Below, piece after piece: positions 10,306-19,373 of a DNA stretch of 64,000 bases. This stretch comes from an uncultured Peptoniphilus sp. (GTDB taxonomy: Bacteria; Bacillota; Clostridia; Tissierellales; Peptoniphilaceae). The notes below the pieces were generated by a model, which had not been told where the DNA came from, did no database searches, and was given only the letters and a program-made list of their open reading frames with translations. How positions within the stretch are numbered: position 1 is the first letter of the stretch; the number at the start of each line of letters is the position of its first letter. The stretch lies in NCBI RefSeq assembly GCF_943913915.1, contig NZ_CALUAA010000009.1:5041-69040 (forward strand). The letters are read 5' to 3'. Both the position numbers and the translations under genes were made by a program.

Positions 10306-10401
10306 TAATTCCCTTTTCCGCAAGCCTCCGATGCGAACACATCTTTGCGCCTGTTTCAAAGCCACCTATTGTGTCAACGCATGTCTTACGCATACCAAAG
10401 T

Positions 10402-10430
10402 ATTATAACTTAAAAAATACCTAAAATCAA
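10402..10430 (-). promoter_or_regulatory. Sigma-A-type promoter for the S10 operon
   Basis: On the minus strand TTGATT (10425-10430) and a perfect TATAAT (10402-10407) are separated by 17 bp. This predicts a start near 10395 and a leader of about 220 bases before rpsJ. A weaker second candidate (CTGACA, then TATAAA about 15 bp on) lies roughly 110 bp further upstream. Confidence 0.75.
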
Positions 10431-10600
10431 GAGAACTTCGCCGTTTCTCAAAGAAAAACTCTATTTTTTTAAAGTCTTCATTTCAGCGATCTCTCGTAGG
10501 CAACTTTTATACCATAACAAATCTTTTGTCAGCTTACAAGCCTTTTATCGATTTATTTTCTATTTCTTCGTGCTATATGATTGCCCATCGAATCTTGACC
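10431..10600. other. AT-rich intergenic stretch upstream of the S10 promoter
   Basis: Apart from the weak second promoter candidate noted with the S10 promoter, I see no gene, repeat or strong structure here. It separates the S10 promoter from the terminator of the flavin-binding gene. Confidence 0.5.
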
Positions 10601-10639
10601 CAAAACAAATGCTCTCTTTCAAGATTTGAAAGAGAGCAT
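10601..10639 (-). terminator. Rho-independent terminator after the flavin-binding gene
   Basis: A perfect 14-bp stem (10609-10622 with 10626-10639) with a 3-base loop is followed on the minus strand by TTTGTTTT. It sits 24 bp past the stop of the 10663-11061 gene. Confidence 0.85.
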
Positions 10640-10662
10640 CCTGTAGAATATGAAGCTTTATT

Positions 10663-11061
10663 TTAAAGTTCGATATCCAATTCTTTACCCGCCATGGTTT
10701 TTAGGGATACAGTTGCATTGTCGATAGTGTAGATTTCAAACACATCGTCATCTTCTGTGTAGCCTGCTTTTTTCAACATAGGCATCGCCTCTAAGGCCGC
10801 CTTTTTAGATTCTTTCGACGTAATAAACTTGGCTTCTCCCTTCAAACGAAGGGTGTTCATCTTCTCGTCTACTGCACAAATTTCCATACTCGGATACTCG
10901 GCAAGTTGTTTGTACATTTCCTTGCGTGTGTCCGTATAGAAAGCGAGCTTGCCTTCGTAATCCATGACAAATCCGATAGGCCGTACGCGTCCGCCCTTTC
11001 CGTCGGTGGTGGCGGCGTAAAATACTTTTGCATTTTGCAAAAATTCCAATACTTTCATCAT
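10663..11061 (-). CDS. Pyridoxamine 5'-phosphate oxidase family flavin-binding protein
   Basis: This 132-residue single-domain protein resembles the split-barrel flavin-binding family. It begins VLEFLQNAKVFYAATTDGKG (a few residues in), then RPIGFVMDYEGKLAFYTDTRKE, the strand order seen in these proteins. True PdxH enzymes are longer, so a role in pyridoxal phosphate synthesis is unlikely. Members bind FMN or F420-like cofactors and most have unknown substrates. It appears monocistronic, with its own terminator. The start could be either of two consecutive ATGs (11061 or 11058). Confidence 0.85.
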   Translation of the reverse strand: MMKVLEFLQNAKVFYAATTDGKGGRVRPIGFVMDYEGKLAFYTDTRKEMYKQLAEYPSMEICAVDEKMNTLRLKGEAKFITSKESKKAALEAMPMLKKAGYTEDDDVFEIYTIDNATVSLKTMAGKELDIEL

Positions 11062-11135
11062 TCACTCTTCCTTCCTTCTTAATTTATCTCTTCGCTTTAC
11101 TCACAAACTTTAATTTGCATATACCCTAACAGAGA

Positions 11136-11172
11136 GAAAAAACGCACAAGCTATTAAATAGTCTGTGCGTGT
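11136..11172 (-). terminator. Terminator of the cbpA-clpB operon
   Basis: A 7-bp outer stem (11042 region excluded; arms 11142-11148 and 11164-11170) with further inner pairing is followed on the minus strand by TTTTTTCTC. It lies just past the clpB stop. Confidence 0.75.
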
Positions 11173-11177
11173 GAGTT

Positions 11178-13754
11178 TTATTTATTTAAAGTGTAATCTT
11201 CTCCGTCATAATCTACGCTTACATTGTCGCCGTCCATGATCGTTCCCGCAATAAGGGCACGGGAAAGTTTGGTCTCGATATGGTTTTGAATATAGCGCTT
11301 GACGGGCCTTGCACCGTATTGAACGGTGTAGGCTTCTTCGAGAATTTGATCTTTCGCTTTATCCGTTAAGGTGATGGTAATGTTGCGCTCTTCCAAACGT
11401 GCGGAGGTTTCTGCGACGGATACGTCGATGATGCGCTTGATTTCATCTCTTTGCAAGGGTGTAAAGAGCACGATTTCGTCCACACGATTTAAAAATTCCG
11501 GACGGAAGTGTGCTTTTAATTGATCGGATACATCTTTCCGAGCTTCTTCGGTAATAGTGCCGTCGCTTCCCATGCCTTCGATCAGGTCTTGAGATCCGAT
11601 ATTGGAGGTCATAATGATGACGGTGTTTTTAAAGTCCACGGTGCGGCCTTGATTGTCGGTTAAGCGGCCGTCGTCCAATACTTGCAATAAGATATTAAAC
11701 ACGTCCGGGTGCGCTTTTTCAATTTCGTCGAAGAGAATGACGGAATAAGGTTTTCTTCTGACGGCCTCTGTAAGCTGACCGCCTTCGTCATAACCTACAT
11801 ATCCCGGAGGGGAGCCTACGAGACGAGACACGCTGTGTTTTTCCATGTATTCGCTCATGTCGATGCGAACCATGTTCCGCTCGTCGTCGAAGAGAGCTTC
11901 GGTTAAAGCTTTCGCCGTTTCCGTCTTTCCGACACCGGTGGGGCCTAAGAATATAAAACTTCCGATGGGGCGGTTTTCCGCCTTAAGTCCGGCTCGCGCG
12001 CGTAGTACGGCATCGGAGACAGCTTGTGTCGCTTCGTCTTGACCGATGACCCGCTCTTTTAAGATTTCATCTAAGTGGAGAAGTTTTTCTCTTTCCGTTT
12101 CGGCGAGCTTTGTTACGGGAATCCCCGTCCATTTGCTCACGACGGCGGCGATTTCTTCTTCGCTTACTTCTTCTTTTATAAGCTTTCCTTCGCCTTTTTC
12201 CTTCTCTTGTTCCCGCTTGAGTTTTTCTTCCAGCTCGGGAAGTTTGCCGTATTTCAAAGCGGAAAGTTTTTCCAGATCGTATTTTCTCTCGGCCTCTTCG
12301 ATTTCGTGACGTACGCGATCGATGGCTTCTTTTAAATTCTTTTCCCCTTCGAGCTCCTTCTTTTCCGATTCCCAGCGGGCGATAAGAGCGTCGTAGTGAG
12401 CCTTTTCCTCGGCCAATTCTCCTTCCAGTATTTCGAGACGTTTTTTCGATGCGTCGTCAGTTTCTTTTTTAAGAGCTTCCCTCTCGATTTCAAGTTGAAG
12501 GATGCGCCGTCTGATTTCGTCGATTTCCGTCGGCATGGATTCAATTTCCGTACGCACCATGGCGCAGGCTTCGTCCATTAGGTCGATAGCCTTATCCGGC
12601 AGGAAACGATCGGTAATGTAGCGATCACTTAATACCGCCGATTGGATGACGGCGCCGTCGGAGATGCGAATACCGTGATAGATTTCGTATTTTTCCTTTA
12701 AGCCCCTTAAAATGGAAATCGTATCTTCCACCGTAGGTTCGTTTACCTGTACTTTTTGGAAGCGACGTTCCAATGCCGGATCTTTTTCGATGTATTTACG
12801 ATACTCATCGAGGGTGGTGGCACCGATGGTACGCAGTTCCCCTCTCGCGAGCATGGGCTTTAAAAGATTGCCCGCATCCATTGCCCCTTCGCTCTTTCCG
12901 GCGCCGACGATGTTGTGAAGCTCGTCGATAAACATGATGATCTCGCCGTCGGAGCTTTTGACTTCGTTTAAGACAGCTTTAAGTCGCTCTTCAAATTCAC
13001 CGCGGTATTTGGCGCCTGCGATGAGCGCCCCCATATCCAGGGAAAAGACGGTTTTATTCTTAAGTCCGTCAGGCACGTCTCCTGCGATAATCCGTTGGGC
13101 CAAACCTTCTACAATGGCGGTCTTACCGACGCCGGGCTCGCCGATTAAGACGGGATTATTCTTCGTGCGGCGGCTCAAAATGCGAATCACGTGGCGCACT
13201 TCCCCGTCGCGACCAATGACCGGGTCCATTTTCCCCTCCGCCGCATCGGCGGTCAGGTCTCTGCCGTATTTTGTTAAAGCTTCGTAGGTGTCCTCCGGAT
13301 TGTCACTGGTAACTTTTTGATTGCCGCGTATTTCCTTCAGAGCGCCCATAAAACTCTTCTCGTCGATATTAAATTCTTTTAAAATACGCTTATTGTTGAC
13401 CCCGTCGCCTTTGATCATGGCGAGGTAGAGGTGTTCCACACTTACATAACTGTCGCCTAATCGCTTCGCTTCTTTTAAAGCGTCGGTCAAGACGCCGTTC
13501 ATTGCCGAGGACATTCTCGGGTCCGCTCCCGTTTGACGAGAGAGGCGATTAATTTCACGATCCACGGCATTTTCCACATCTCGCGGATCGATTTCCATAT
13601 AATTTAGTACCTTGGGAATAAGCCCCTCATTGTCCGATAAAAGGGCTTTATTTAAGTGGAGCACATCCACTTGAGGATTCCCGTAATCTTGTGCCAATCG
13701 TTGGGCCGTTTCTAAAGCGGCCATGCTTTTTTGAGTAAATTGATCGATTTTCAT
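11178..13754 (-). CDS. clpB: ATP-dependent disaggregase ClpB
   Basis: ClpB is a hexameric AAA+ chaperone that pulls proteins out of aggregates together with DnaK/DnaJ. The 858-residue product has the double Clp N-domain, a first AAA module with Walker A GEPGVGKT, a long coiled-coil middle domain (about residues 400-530, rich in E and K) and a second AAA module with GPTGVGKTE. The middle domain separates it from ClpC. A GTG two codons upstream overlaps the AAAGGAG site, so ATG 13754 is used. It lies 36 bp downstream of the DnaJ-like gene, and both sit behind two CtsR operators. Confidence 0.97.
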   Translation of the reverse strand: MKIDQFTQKSMAALETAQRLAQDYGNPQVDVLHLNKALLSDNEGLIPKVLNYMEIDPRDVENAVDREINRLSRQTGADPRMSSAMNGVLTDALKEAKRLGDSYVSVEHLYLAMIKGDGVNNKRILKEFNIDEKSFMGALKEIRGNQKVTSDNPEDTYEALTKYGRDLTADAAEGKMDPVIGRDGEVRHVIRILSRRTKNNPVLIGEPGVGKTAIVEGLAQRIIAGDVPDGLKNKTVFSLDMGALIAGAKYRGEFEERLKAVLNEVKSSDGEIIMFIDELHNIVGAGKSEGAMDAGNLLKPMLARGELRTIGATTLDEYRKYIEKDPALERRFQKVQVNEPTVEDTISILRGLKEKYEIYHGIRISDGAVIQSAVLSDRYITDRFLPDKAIDLMDEACAMVRTEIESMPTEIDEIRRRILQLEIEREALKKETDDASKKRLEILEGELAEEKAHYDALIARWESEKKELEGEKNLKEAIDRVRHEIEEAERKYDLEKLSALKYGKLPELEEKLKREQEKEKGEGKLIKEEVSEEEIAAVVSKWTGIPVTKLAETEREKLLHLDEILKERVIGQDEATQAVSDAVLRARAGLKAENRPIGSFIFLGPTGVGKTETAKALTEALFDDERNMVRIDMSEYMEKHSVSRLVGSPPGYVGYDEGGQLTEAVRRKPYSVILFDEIEKAHPDVFNILLQVLDDGRLTDNQGRTVDFKNTVIIMTSNIGSQDLIEGMGSDGTITEEARKDVSDQLKAHFRPEFLNRVDEIVLFTPLQRDEIKRIIDVSVAETSARLEERNITITLTDKAKDQILEEAYTVQYGARPVKRYIQNHIETKLSRALIAGTIMDGDNVSVDYDGEDYTLNK

Positions 13755-13790
13755 AGGCACTCCTTTCTTTTAAACCTGATTTATTTTTTA

Positions 13791-14720
13791 TTAATGTTTA
13801 TAGTTTTCGCCCATGGCCTTGTATTGCGCCTCTTCTTCGGCGCTCAAAGACGTAGGATTGATAATATTAAATTGAATGTAGGCATCGCCTTCACGTTTTT
13901 TTAGATCTTTAAAGCCTTTTTTAGCTAAGCGCAGCTTGGAGCCGCCTTTCGTTTTTTCCGGTACCTTGACGCGGAGCTTTCCGGCGGGAAGTTCCACCTC
14001 GACACGATCGCCGAAATAAGCCTCCCAGGGATAGATGTCCTTTTGAACGGTAAGGTCCAAACCGTCCATCACAGTTCCCTTCGGAAGATTAATGTGGATC
14101 TTAAAGAGAATGTCTCCGTCTACTCCGAACTTATCTCCGCGCACTTTGACCTTCTTACCTTCCGTAATACCGGCGGGCACTTTTACGAGCACATCCACCG
14201 GTTGATTATTGACGGTTAAGCTCACATTTCGATTGACGCCTTTGTAGGCATCTCCCAGAGAAATGGTGAAATCGGTATTGTATTGGGTGCGCGCAGCACG
14301 GCCTCCGCCGGTTGCTCCTCCTCCGCTGAAGCCGCCAAAAATGTCAGACATATTAAAACTTCGACTTCTCCTCTTGCCGCCTCCTGCAGATGATGCGCCG
14401 CCGAAGAACATATCGAAGAAATCACTGAAATCTCCTCCGCCTCCGGTGGTGTAAGAGTAGCCGTATTGAGACGGATCGAAATTCATGCCGCCTGTAAAGT
14501 TTCCGCTGCTTCCGAATGTATCGTAGGTCTTCCGTTTTTCAGGATCGGAGAGGACTTCGTAGGCTTCGTTTATTTCTTTAAATTTTTCTTGAGCCTGCTT
14601 ATCGTCCGGGTGTAGGTCCGGGTGATATTGCTTCGCTAATTTTCGATAGGCTTTTTTTATAGTCTTATCATCGGCATCTTTATCGATGCCCAACACTTTA
14701 TAATAATCTTTGTATTCCAT
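13791..14720 (-). CDS. DnaJ-class co-chaperone without zinc finger (CbpA-like)
   Basis: The protein has an N-terminal J domain (residues 1-70) with the HPD triad in [11 protein letters not shown], a Gly/Phe/Ser-rich linker and two C-terminal substrate-binding beta domains. The CxxCxGxG zinc-finger repeats of true DnaJ are absent, which makes it CbpA-like at 309 residues. J proteins stimulate DnaK ATPase and deliver substrates, so a place next to clpB makes sense for disaggregation. It is first in the cbpA-clpB operon, behind a TTGCAA/TATAAT promoter flanked by two CtsR boxes. Confidence 0.93.
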   Translation of the reverse strand: MEYKDYYKVLGIDKDADDKTIKKAYRKLAKQYHPDLHPDDKQAQEKFKEINEAYEVLSDPEKRKTYDTFGSSGNFTGGMNFDPSQYGYSYTTGGGGDFSDFFDMFFGGASSAGGGKRRSRSFNMSDIFGGFSGGGATGGGRAARTQYNTDFTISLGDAYKGVNRNVSLTVNNQPVDVLVKVPAGITEGKKVKVRGDKFGVDGDILFKIHINLPKGTVMDGLDLTVQKDIYPWEAYFGDRVEVELPAGKLRVKVPEKTKGGSKLRLAKKGFKDLKKREGDAYIQFNIINPTSLSAEEEAQYKAMGENYKH

Positions 14721-14735
14721 ACATCACCTCAACCT

Positions 14736-14752
14736 GTTGACTTTCTTTGACC
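14736..14752 (-). promoter_or_regulatory. CtsR operator 1 upstream of cbpA-clpB
   Basis: The minus strand reads GGTCAAAGAAAGTCAAC, matching the CtsR heptamer direct repeat (RGTCAAA-NAN-RGTCAAA) at all but the last base. It covers the predicted transcription start (about 14754), a position suited to repression. Confidence 0.85.
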
Positions 14753-14760
14753 TTACTTTC

Positions 14761-14788
14761 ATTATACCAGCTCAATCCTAAATTGCAA
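14761..14788 (-). promoter_or_regulatory. Promoter of cbpA-clpB
   Basis: TTGCAA (14783-14788) and TATAAT (14761-14766) are separated by 16 bp on the minus strand. The promoter lies between two CtsR boxes whose starts are exactly 60 bp apart. Confidence 0.75.
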
Positions 14789-14795
14789 GCTTTTT

Positions 14796-14812
14796 TCTGA
14801 CTATATTTGACC
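14796..14812 (-). promoter_or_regulatory. CtsR operator 2 upstream of cbpA-clpB
   Basis: The minus strand reads GGTCAAATATAGTCAGA: a perfect first heptamer, NAN spacer, and a second heptamer matching at six of seven bases. It lies just upstream of the -35 element. Confidence 0.8.
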
Positions 14813-14844
14813 ACTGATTTGTAATTTTATTTCTCAATTGAAAC

Positions 14845-14870
14845 ACAAAAAAAGCCCGCTGTCGCAGGCT
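14845..14870 (-). terminator. Terminator after the FMN reductase gene
   Basis: A 7-bp stem with one wobble pair (14853-14859 with 14864-14870) and a 4-base loop is followed by a run of seven T on the minus strand. Confidence 0.8.
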
Positions 14871-14876
14871 CATTTT

Positions 14877-15422
14877 TTAGAAGCGTTCTACATGTTGAAC
14901 GAAAGCGTCGATGAAGCTTTGTAAAAATTCCTTCGTTTCCTCTACCATTTCTCCTTTTTCATCGAAGAGATCCGCTACATTGGCAAGATACACTTCCGGC
15001 TGTTGTAAGGGAATAATATTGGTAAAGATAAAATTTTGGCGCAAGGCCATGTTTCCCTCCATGCCACCGGAGGTTCCGATAGAAGCACTTGCTACAGCTG
15101 CAGGTTTTCCGTCCCATTTGCTTTCGCCATAGGGTCGACTGGCGACGTCGATGGCATTTTTAATTGCCGGGGGTACGGAGCGATTATACTCCGGTGTAAA
15201 AAAGATAAATCCGTCCGACGCCTCTACCTTTTCTCTGAAGGGTGCGTAGCTTGCAGGCTCCATGCCGGGCGCTTCGAAATCTTCGTTGTATAGAGGAAGA
15301 TCACCGATTTCGATAAAGTTCGCTTCATATCCTTCAGGGAACATCGCCTTTATAACTTGGGCAACTTTACGATTCCAGGATTCCTTGCGCAAAGACCCCA
15401 CGATTAAACCTATTTTTTTCAT
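14877..15422 (-). CDS. NAD(P)H-dependent FMN reductase family protein
   Basis: This 181-residue flavodoxin-fold protein starts MKKIGLIVGSLRKESWNRKV, containing the FMN phosphate-binding loop GSLRKxSxN. The segment FFTPEYNRSVPPAIKNAID is the second flavin-contact motif of the family. Relatives reduce FMN, quinones, chromate or azo dyes using NAD(P)H; the substrate here cannot be told. It has its own terminator, and an intergenic gap of about 70 bp separates it from smpB. Confidence 0.92.
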   Translation of the reverse strand: MKKIGLIVGSLRKESWNRKVAQVIKAMFPEGYEANFIEIGDLPLYNEDFEAPGMEPASYAPFREKVEASDGFIFFTPEYNRSVPPAIKNAIDVASRPYGESKWDGKPAAVASASIGTSGGMEGNMALRQNFIFTNIIPLQQPEVYLANVADLFDEKGEMVEETKEFLQSFIDAFVQHVERF

Positions 15423-15491
15423 TTATCTTCATCCTTTCGGCTGTTAATTTATTCTTACAAGATATATAGCCGAAAAAATAAAAGCTAAACA

Positions 15492-15956
15492 TCAGCGATC
15501 CACGTAACGCTTCAAGTCCCGCTCGATATCCCGCTTTTTAATGGTCTCCCGTTTATCATGGAGTTTTTTACCTTTCGCCTCGGCGATGGAAATCTTTACT
15601 TTTCCGCGACTTAAATAGGCGCTTAAAGGCACGATGGTATAGCCTTCCTGATCCCGGGCTTTTTGCAGTTTCAAAATTTCCCGCTTGTGCATTAAGAGCT
15701 TGCGCTTGCGAAGGGGATCGGTATTGAAGCGATTCCCCTGCTCGTAGGGAGAAATGTGCATGCCCTCGATGAAGATCTCGCCATTCTCAATGGAGCAGTA
15801 TGCTTCTTTAAGGTTCACGCTGCCTTGGCGCATACTCTTTACTTCCGTTCCCTTCAAGGCGATGCCCGCCTCATAGGTTTCCTCAATGAAGTACTCGTGG
15901 CGTGCCTTACGATTGGTGGCCAATGTGCCGGGATTTGTCTTTTTATTTTTCGCCAT
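15492..15956 (-). CDS. smpB: SsrA-binding protein SmpB
   Basis: SmpB carries tmRNA into stalled ribosomes during trans-translation. The product from ATG 15956 has 154 residues and contains [38 protein letters not shown] and the C-terminal tail [13 protein letters not shown], all conserved. Upstream in-frame GTG 15968 and ATG 15965 lie too near the AAGG site. The start overlaps the end of rnr by 14 bp. The tmRNA gene was looked for nearby and not seen. Confidence 0.96.
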   Translation of the reverse strand: MAKNKKTNPGTLATNRKARHEYFIEETYEAGIALKGTEVKSMRQGSVNLKEAYCSIENGEIFIEGMHISPYEQGNRFNTDPLRKRKLLMHKREILKLQKARDQEGYTIVPLSAYLSRGKVKISIAEAKGKKLHDKRETIKKRDIERDLKRYVDR

Positions 15957-18063
15957 GGTCTTCATCACCTTCCATTTGGAAATCGATGCGTCCCAATATG
16001 GGATCGGCCCCTACGACAACGATGCGCACAGGGTCTCCCATGTGGATGGTCTTTTGTGTCCTTTCGCCGATAGCCACGTAGTTTTCCTCATCGAAGCGAT
16101 AAAAATCATCCATAGAGGCGTAGCCCACAAGACCTTCCACCGTATTGTCCAGTTCGCAGAAAATACCGAAGGAGGTAATCCCCGATACCTTCGCGTCGAA
16201 ATGTTCGCCGATATGATCGTACATATACTGTGCCATTTTCACATCCACTACCTTGCGCTCCGCCTCCTGCGCGGCTTTTTCCGTAGCGGAAATATGTTCG
16301 GCAATATCGCCGAAAGTAGCCTTGTATTCGTCGATTAAGTGCTGATTTAATTCGTGGTTAAGATCTTCTTTAATGACGCGATGAATGGTAAGGTCGGCGT
16401 AGCGGCGAATGGGCGAGGTAAAGTGTGAGTAGTATTCCGCCGCAAGGCCGAAGTGCATATAGCGTTCGTCGCTGTAGCGGGCCTTTTGCATACTTCTGAG
16501 CACCATGGTCTGCACCAGACTTTCCTCATCTTTTCCCTCTACTTTTTGCGTGAGCTCTTGAATATCCTTCGGCGTAATATCTTTCGTAAGATCCAGGTGA
16601 TAGCCGAAAGGTCGGATGACGGAGTTTAAAAGCTCCAATTTTTCCGCCGTAGGCTCTTCGTGAACACGGTAGAGGAAAGGAAGCTTCTTTTTCGAATACT
16701 CTTCGCTTACCAGTTCATTAGCGAGGAGCATAAATTCCTCGATCAACTGATTAGCTTCCCGCTGATCGGACACAGTGATCTTAATGGGATGCCCCTTATC
16801 GTCCAGTTCGATATAAGGTTCTTTAAATGAAAAGTCGATATTGCCTCGATGATCCCGCATCTTCTTGCGGTTCTTGGCGATGGTATTTAGAATCGTAAGT
16901 TCTTCTGTCAAATCCCTCAGGGAGTCATCCACACGAAGACCCTCTAAAAAGTCGCTGACATCGGTGTAGACCAATCGCCGATCACTATTGATCACCGTCT
17001 CCATAATGCTGTGGCCGTATACCTTTCCCTTGTCGTCCAATTCCACAACGACGCTTAAGCAGAGGCGGTCCACTCCTTCGTTCAGGGAGCAAATGCCGTT
17101 TGAAAGTTCTTTGGGAAGCATGGGGAGTACTTCATTGATTAAGTAGACGCTGTTGCCCCGTTGATAGGCCTCTTCGTCTAAGGCGCTTCCCGCCTTTACA
17201 TATTCCGCCACATCGGCGATGTGAATGCCGATTTGATAATGGCCGTTCGGAAGCTCTTCCACCGACAAAGCGTCGTCGAAGTCTTTACTGTCGGCGCCGT
17301 CGATGGTAAAGGTGGTGGCGGAGCGGAAATCTTCCCGCTTTTGAGCGACTTCCTTACTTACTTCCCGAGGCATGCGCCTAGCCTCGTCGAGAACTTCTTT
17401 CGGAAATTCCAGATCTAGACCCATGGCGTAGGCAATGCTTAAAATATCCACGCCCTTTTCGTCGGGATAGCCCAAAACTTCTACAATTTTTCCCTCGGCT
17501 TTTTTGTCGTCGGAGGGAAAGCGCTCGATATCCACGACAACCTTCTGTCCGGATTTCGCACCATTTTTAGAGCGACTGGGGATAAAGATATCTTCTGATA
17601 TCTTTTTTTCATCGGGCATGACAAATCCAAATTTCCCCGCATCGTCGTAAACGCCGACGACACGCTCGTTGCTTCTGTCTAAAACCGCAACGACGCGGCC
17701 CTCTTCTCCTTTCGAAGGATCCTTCGGCGCAATTTCCTTTACGAGGACGCGGTCATTATGCATGGCGGAATTGATCTTGGTGCGGTGAATGTAAAGATCG
17801 TCCTGATCCTCGTCATCGGCGACGAAAAATCCGAATCCTTTTTCATTCCCCTGTAAACGCCCCACCATAAGCCCTTCGTTTTTACTGGAATGATAGCGGC
17901 TTTCCTCGTCGCGATAAAGACTCCCGTCTTTTATCATTTCCTTCAAAAGCATCTTCATTTCCTTTTGTAAATTCGGATTGACTTGAAGCGCCTTGAAAAG
18001 AGTGCGCTCGGAAAGGGGGCCCTCCTTTTCAATTGTTTCTAACACACGTTCGCGTATGGTCAT
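15943..18063 (-). CDS. rnr: Ribonuclease R
   Basis: RNase R is a processive 3'-5' exonuclease that degrades structured RNA and acts with tmRNA-SmpB on non-stop messages. The 706-residue product has an N-terminal winged-helix region, cold-shock domains, the RNB catalytic core with [20 protein letters not shown] (Asp residues bind the metal) and a C-terminal S1 domain. It overlaps smpB, a common pairing in Firmicutes. The ATG follows AAGGAGGTCGC. Confidence 0.96.
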   Translation of the reverse strand: MTIRERVLETIEKEGPLSERTLFKALQVNPNLQKEMKMLLKEMIKDGSLYRDEESRYHSSKNEGLMVGRLQGNEKGFGFFVADDEDQDDLYIHRTKINSAMHNDRVLVKEIAPKDPSKGEEGRVVAVLDRSNERVVGVYDDAGKFGFVMPDEKKISEDIFIPSRSKNGAKSGQKVVVDIERFPSDDKKAEGKIVEVLGYPDEKGVDILSIAYAMGLDLEFPKEVLDEARRMPREVSKEVAQKREDFRSATTFTIDGADSKDFDDALSVEELPNGHYQIGIHIADVAEYVKAGSALDEEAYQRGNSVYLINEVLPMLPKELSNGICSLNEGVDRLCLSVVVELDDKGKVYGHSIMETVINSDRRLVYTDVSDFLEGLRVDDSLRDLTEELTILNTIAKNRKKMRDHRGNIDFSFKEPYIELDDKGHPIKITVSDQREANQLIEEFMLLANELVSEEYSKKKLPFLYRVHEEPTAEKLELLNSVIRPFGYHLDLTKDITPKDIQELTQKVEGKDEESLVQTMVLRSMQKARYSDERYMHFGLAAEYYSHFTSPIRRYADLTIHRVIKEDLNHELNQHLIDEYKATFGDIAEHISATEKAAQEAERKVVDVKMAQYMYDHIGEHFDAKVSGITSFGIFCELDNTVEGLVGYASMDDFYRFDEENYVAIGERTQKTIHMGDPVRIVVVGADPILGRIDFQMEGDEDHGEK

Positions 18064-18081
18064 GCGACCTCCTTCATGTTC

Positions 18082-19257
18082 TTAAAGTTTACTCCCGTAT
18101 CCGGTCTTGGAAAACAAATTGGACTCGTAGCTGTACATATTTTCCCCGCGCTCGCCGGCACGAGTTTCTCCGTATTCAATGACCCGACCGAGAAGCTCGC
18201 TAAAGGAAATACCGAGAGGTTCCCAGAGGTAAAATCCCATGGAGCCGGGTAAAGTGTTGATCTCATTGACAACTGTACCCGATTCGGTTACGAGAAAATC
18301 AATTCGGGCAGTGCCGCAGGCATCGATGGCGGTAAAAGCCTTCTTCGCTAACTCTTCAATTTCCTTCTTTAAATCTTCATCTACATCGGCCGGGCAGTTG
18401 CGGGCATTGCCTTCTTTGGACCCGCCGGTTTTTTTATTGCCGCTTACATATTTGTCTTCAAAGCTTAAGAGTTCTTTCCACCCCAGAGGTTCTTCCAAGG
18501 CAGATGTCATCACATCCCCTGCATAGCCTAAAACCGCACAGTTAATTTCTCTCGGGTTTTCCGCCGCCTCTTCCACTAAAATCTTGCGATCGTATTGGCA
18601 GGCGAGATCCATGGCCTCATCTAATTCGGAAGCGTCCTTTACTTTGCTGATGCCAATGGAGGATCCCAGGTTCACAGGCTTTACAAACACGGGGTAGCCG
18701 ATTTTTTCAACGGCATCTCGCACTCTGTCCTTGTCCTCTTGCCACTCTCTGCGGTAAAAAGCTTCCCCGTTCATCACGGGAATGCCGTGGGAGCGGAACA
18801 CATCTTTCATAATCTTCTTATCCATGCCTACGGCGGCGGATAAGGTGGAGCAGCCGATATAGGGAATGTTCAGCGTGTCGAAGTAGCCTTGAATGGAGCC
18901 GTCTTCGCCGAAGGTACCGTGAAGGGCCGTAAAGACCATGTCCACATCGGCGTAAATCGCTTCTTTTTCTCCGCCTTTAGAAAAGAGACCGCCCTTTTCT
19001 TCCACTTTATGGTAAAGCTTGCAGTCGTTAATATCCGCTTTGAAATAGACATCGTAGGTGCCGGAGAAATCGCCGGATTTAAAGGTTTTGAAATTCTTTA
19101 AATTCTCTCCGCCTAAAAAACGTCCGTCTTTCGTTACATAGACCGGCACGGCGTCGTATTTCGTCTTATCCAGATTTTCAATAACCTGCATCCCGGTAAT
19201 AACACTTACCTCGTGTTCCACACTCCGTCCACCGAAAAATACAGCAATAGTTTTCAT
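18082..19257 (-). CDS. ddl: D-alanine--D-alanine ligase
   Basis: Ddl joins two D-alanines with ATP to make the dipeptide end of the peptidoglycan stem. The 391-residue product has the N-terminal FFGGRSVEHEVSVITG, the ATP-grasp KPVNLGSSIGISKV strand and the metal-binding RIDFLVTESGTVVNEINTLPG. It is at the long end of the family. It is 18 bp upstream of rnr on the same strand and near murF, which uses its product. Confidence 0.95.
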   Translation of the reverse strand: MKTIAVFFGGRSVEHEVSVITGMQVIENLDKTKYDAVPVYVTKDGRFLGGENLKNFKTFKSGDFSGTYDVYFKADINDCKLYHKVEEKGGLFSKGGEKEAIYADVDMVFTALHGTFGEDGSIQGYFDTLNIPYIGCSTLSAAVGMDKKIMKDVFRSHGIPVMNGEAFYRREWQEDKDRVRDAVEKIGYPVFVKPVNLGSSIGISKVKDASELDEAMDLACQYDRKILVEEAAENPREINCAVLGYAGDVMTSALEEPLGWKELLSFEDKYVSGNKKTGGSKEGNARNCPADVDEDLKKEIEELAKKAFTAIDACGTARIDFLVTESGTVVNEINTLPGSMGFYLWEPLGISFSELLGRVIEYGETRAGERGENMYSYESNLFSKTGYGSKL

Positions 19258-19335
19258 TCTTAATCCTCCCAGATCATTAGTCGTTAGTCGTTGTTTATTT
19301 TAACATAATCTTTTCTATATGGCTCGCGCTAATAC

Positions 19336-19368
19336 TGCAAAGAAAGGAGCGAACCTATTGTTCGCTCC
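19336..19368 (-). terminator. Terminator after murF
   Basis: A perfect 9-bp stem (19346-19354 with 19360-19368) with a 5-base loop is followed by TTTCTTTG on the minus strand, directly after the murF stop. Confidence 0.8.
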
Positions 19369-19373
19369 TTCCT

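Noticed and set aside
15423..15491. A tmRNA gene (ssrA) near smpB
   Set aside because: I looked for a tRNA-like end and tag peptide around smpB and saw none within the window.
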